A stretch of 5,224 bases of DNA from contig CAYNLG010000135.1 of NCBI GenBank assembly GCA_964397995.1, forward strand, positions 1 through 5,224. The letters run 5' to 3'. Under the pieces are notes generated by a model that searched no databases, had not been told where the DNA came from, and was given only the letters and a program-made list of their open reading frames with translations. Positions 5,206 through 5,224 of this stretch are shown in pieces. A program made the position numbers and the translations under genes. Origin of the DNA: CAYNLG01 sp964397995 (GTDB lineage Bacteria > Planctomycetota > Phycisphaerae > FEN-1346). The first letter of the stretch is position 1, and each line of letters starts with the position of its first letter.

Positions 5206-5224
5206 ATGGCGAAGATGGAACCCA
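5206..5224 (+). CDS. Start of an unidentified gene, truncated by window edge
   Basis: Only six codons are visible (MAKMEP). The start is supported by a strong ribosome site, AAGGAG (5193-5198), 7 nt before the ATG, and by a promoter-like pair upstream. It is divergent from rnfE. The product cannot be guessed from six residues. Confidence 0.65.

Noticed and set aside
1..5224. CRISPR array, mobile element, defence cassette or RNA gene
   Set aside because: No regularly spaced repeats, terminal inverted repeats, transposase or tRNA/rRNA-like sequence was seen; the window is accounted for by conserved cellular genes.

Overview
The window is a GC-rich, densely coded bacterial segment. All complete genes lie on the minus strand; a single gene start faces the other way at the right edge. 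The L27 N-terminus, the short Obg followed by a CoaX-type pantothenate kinase, and a secreted protein resembling family members I associate with Planctomycetota together suggest a planctomycete, possibly Phycisphaerae-like. This assignment comes from recall of sequence style, not from a search.

Reading along the minus strand from right to left, the first block is rnfE (4196-4939), rnfA (3512-4174) and rnfB (2558-3445 or from 3502). These encode two membrane subunits and the polyferredoxin subunit of the ion-translocating ferredoxin:NAD+ oxidoreductase (Rnf). The block starts at a recognisable promoter (5000-5028) and has no rnfC, rnfD or rnfG next to it. Just 35 nt downstream of rnfB, and probably in the same transcript, is a gene for an exported 258-residue protein of unknown function (1746-2522).

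The second block is housekeeping: rpmA (ribosomal protein L27, 1438-1674), with its own promoter and a hairpin behind it, then obg (ribosome-assembly GTPase, 263-1288), whose stop codon overlaps the start of a left-truncated coaX-like gene (1-266). obg and coaX are probably translationally coupled. The usual L21 partner of L27 (rplU) is not adjacent.

The 266-nt region 4940-5205 separates the rnf block from a divergent plus-strand gene of which only the first six codons are present. It carries facing promoters and an inverted repeat between them. I found no mobile element, CRISPR array, tRNA, rRNA or defence-like cassette. The points most worth a second look are the partial rnf cluster, the substituted nucleotide-binding aspartate in the CoaX-like protein, and a shared 17-nt promoter-like motif found at two places.
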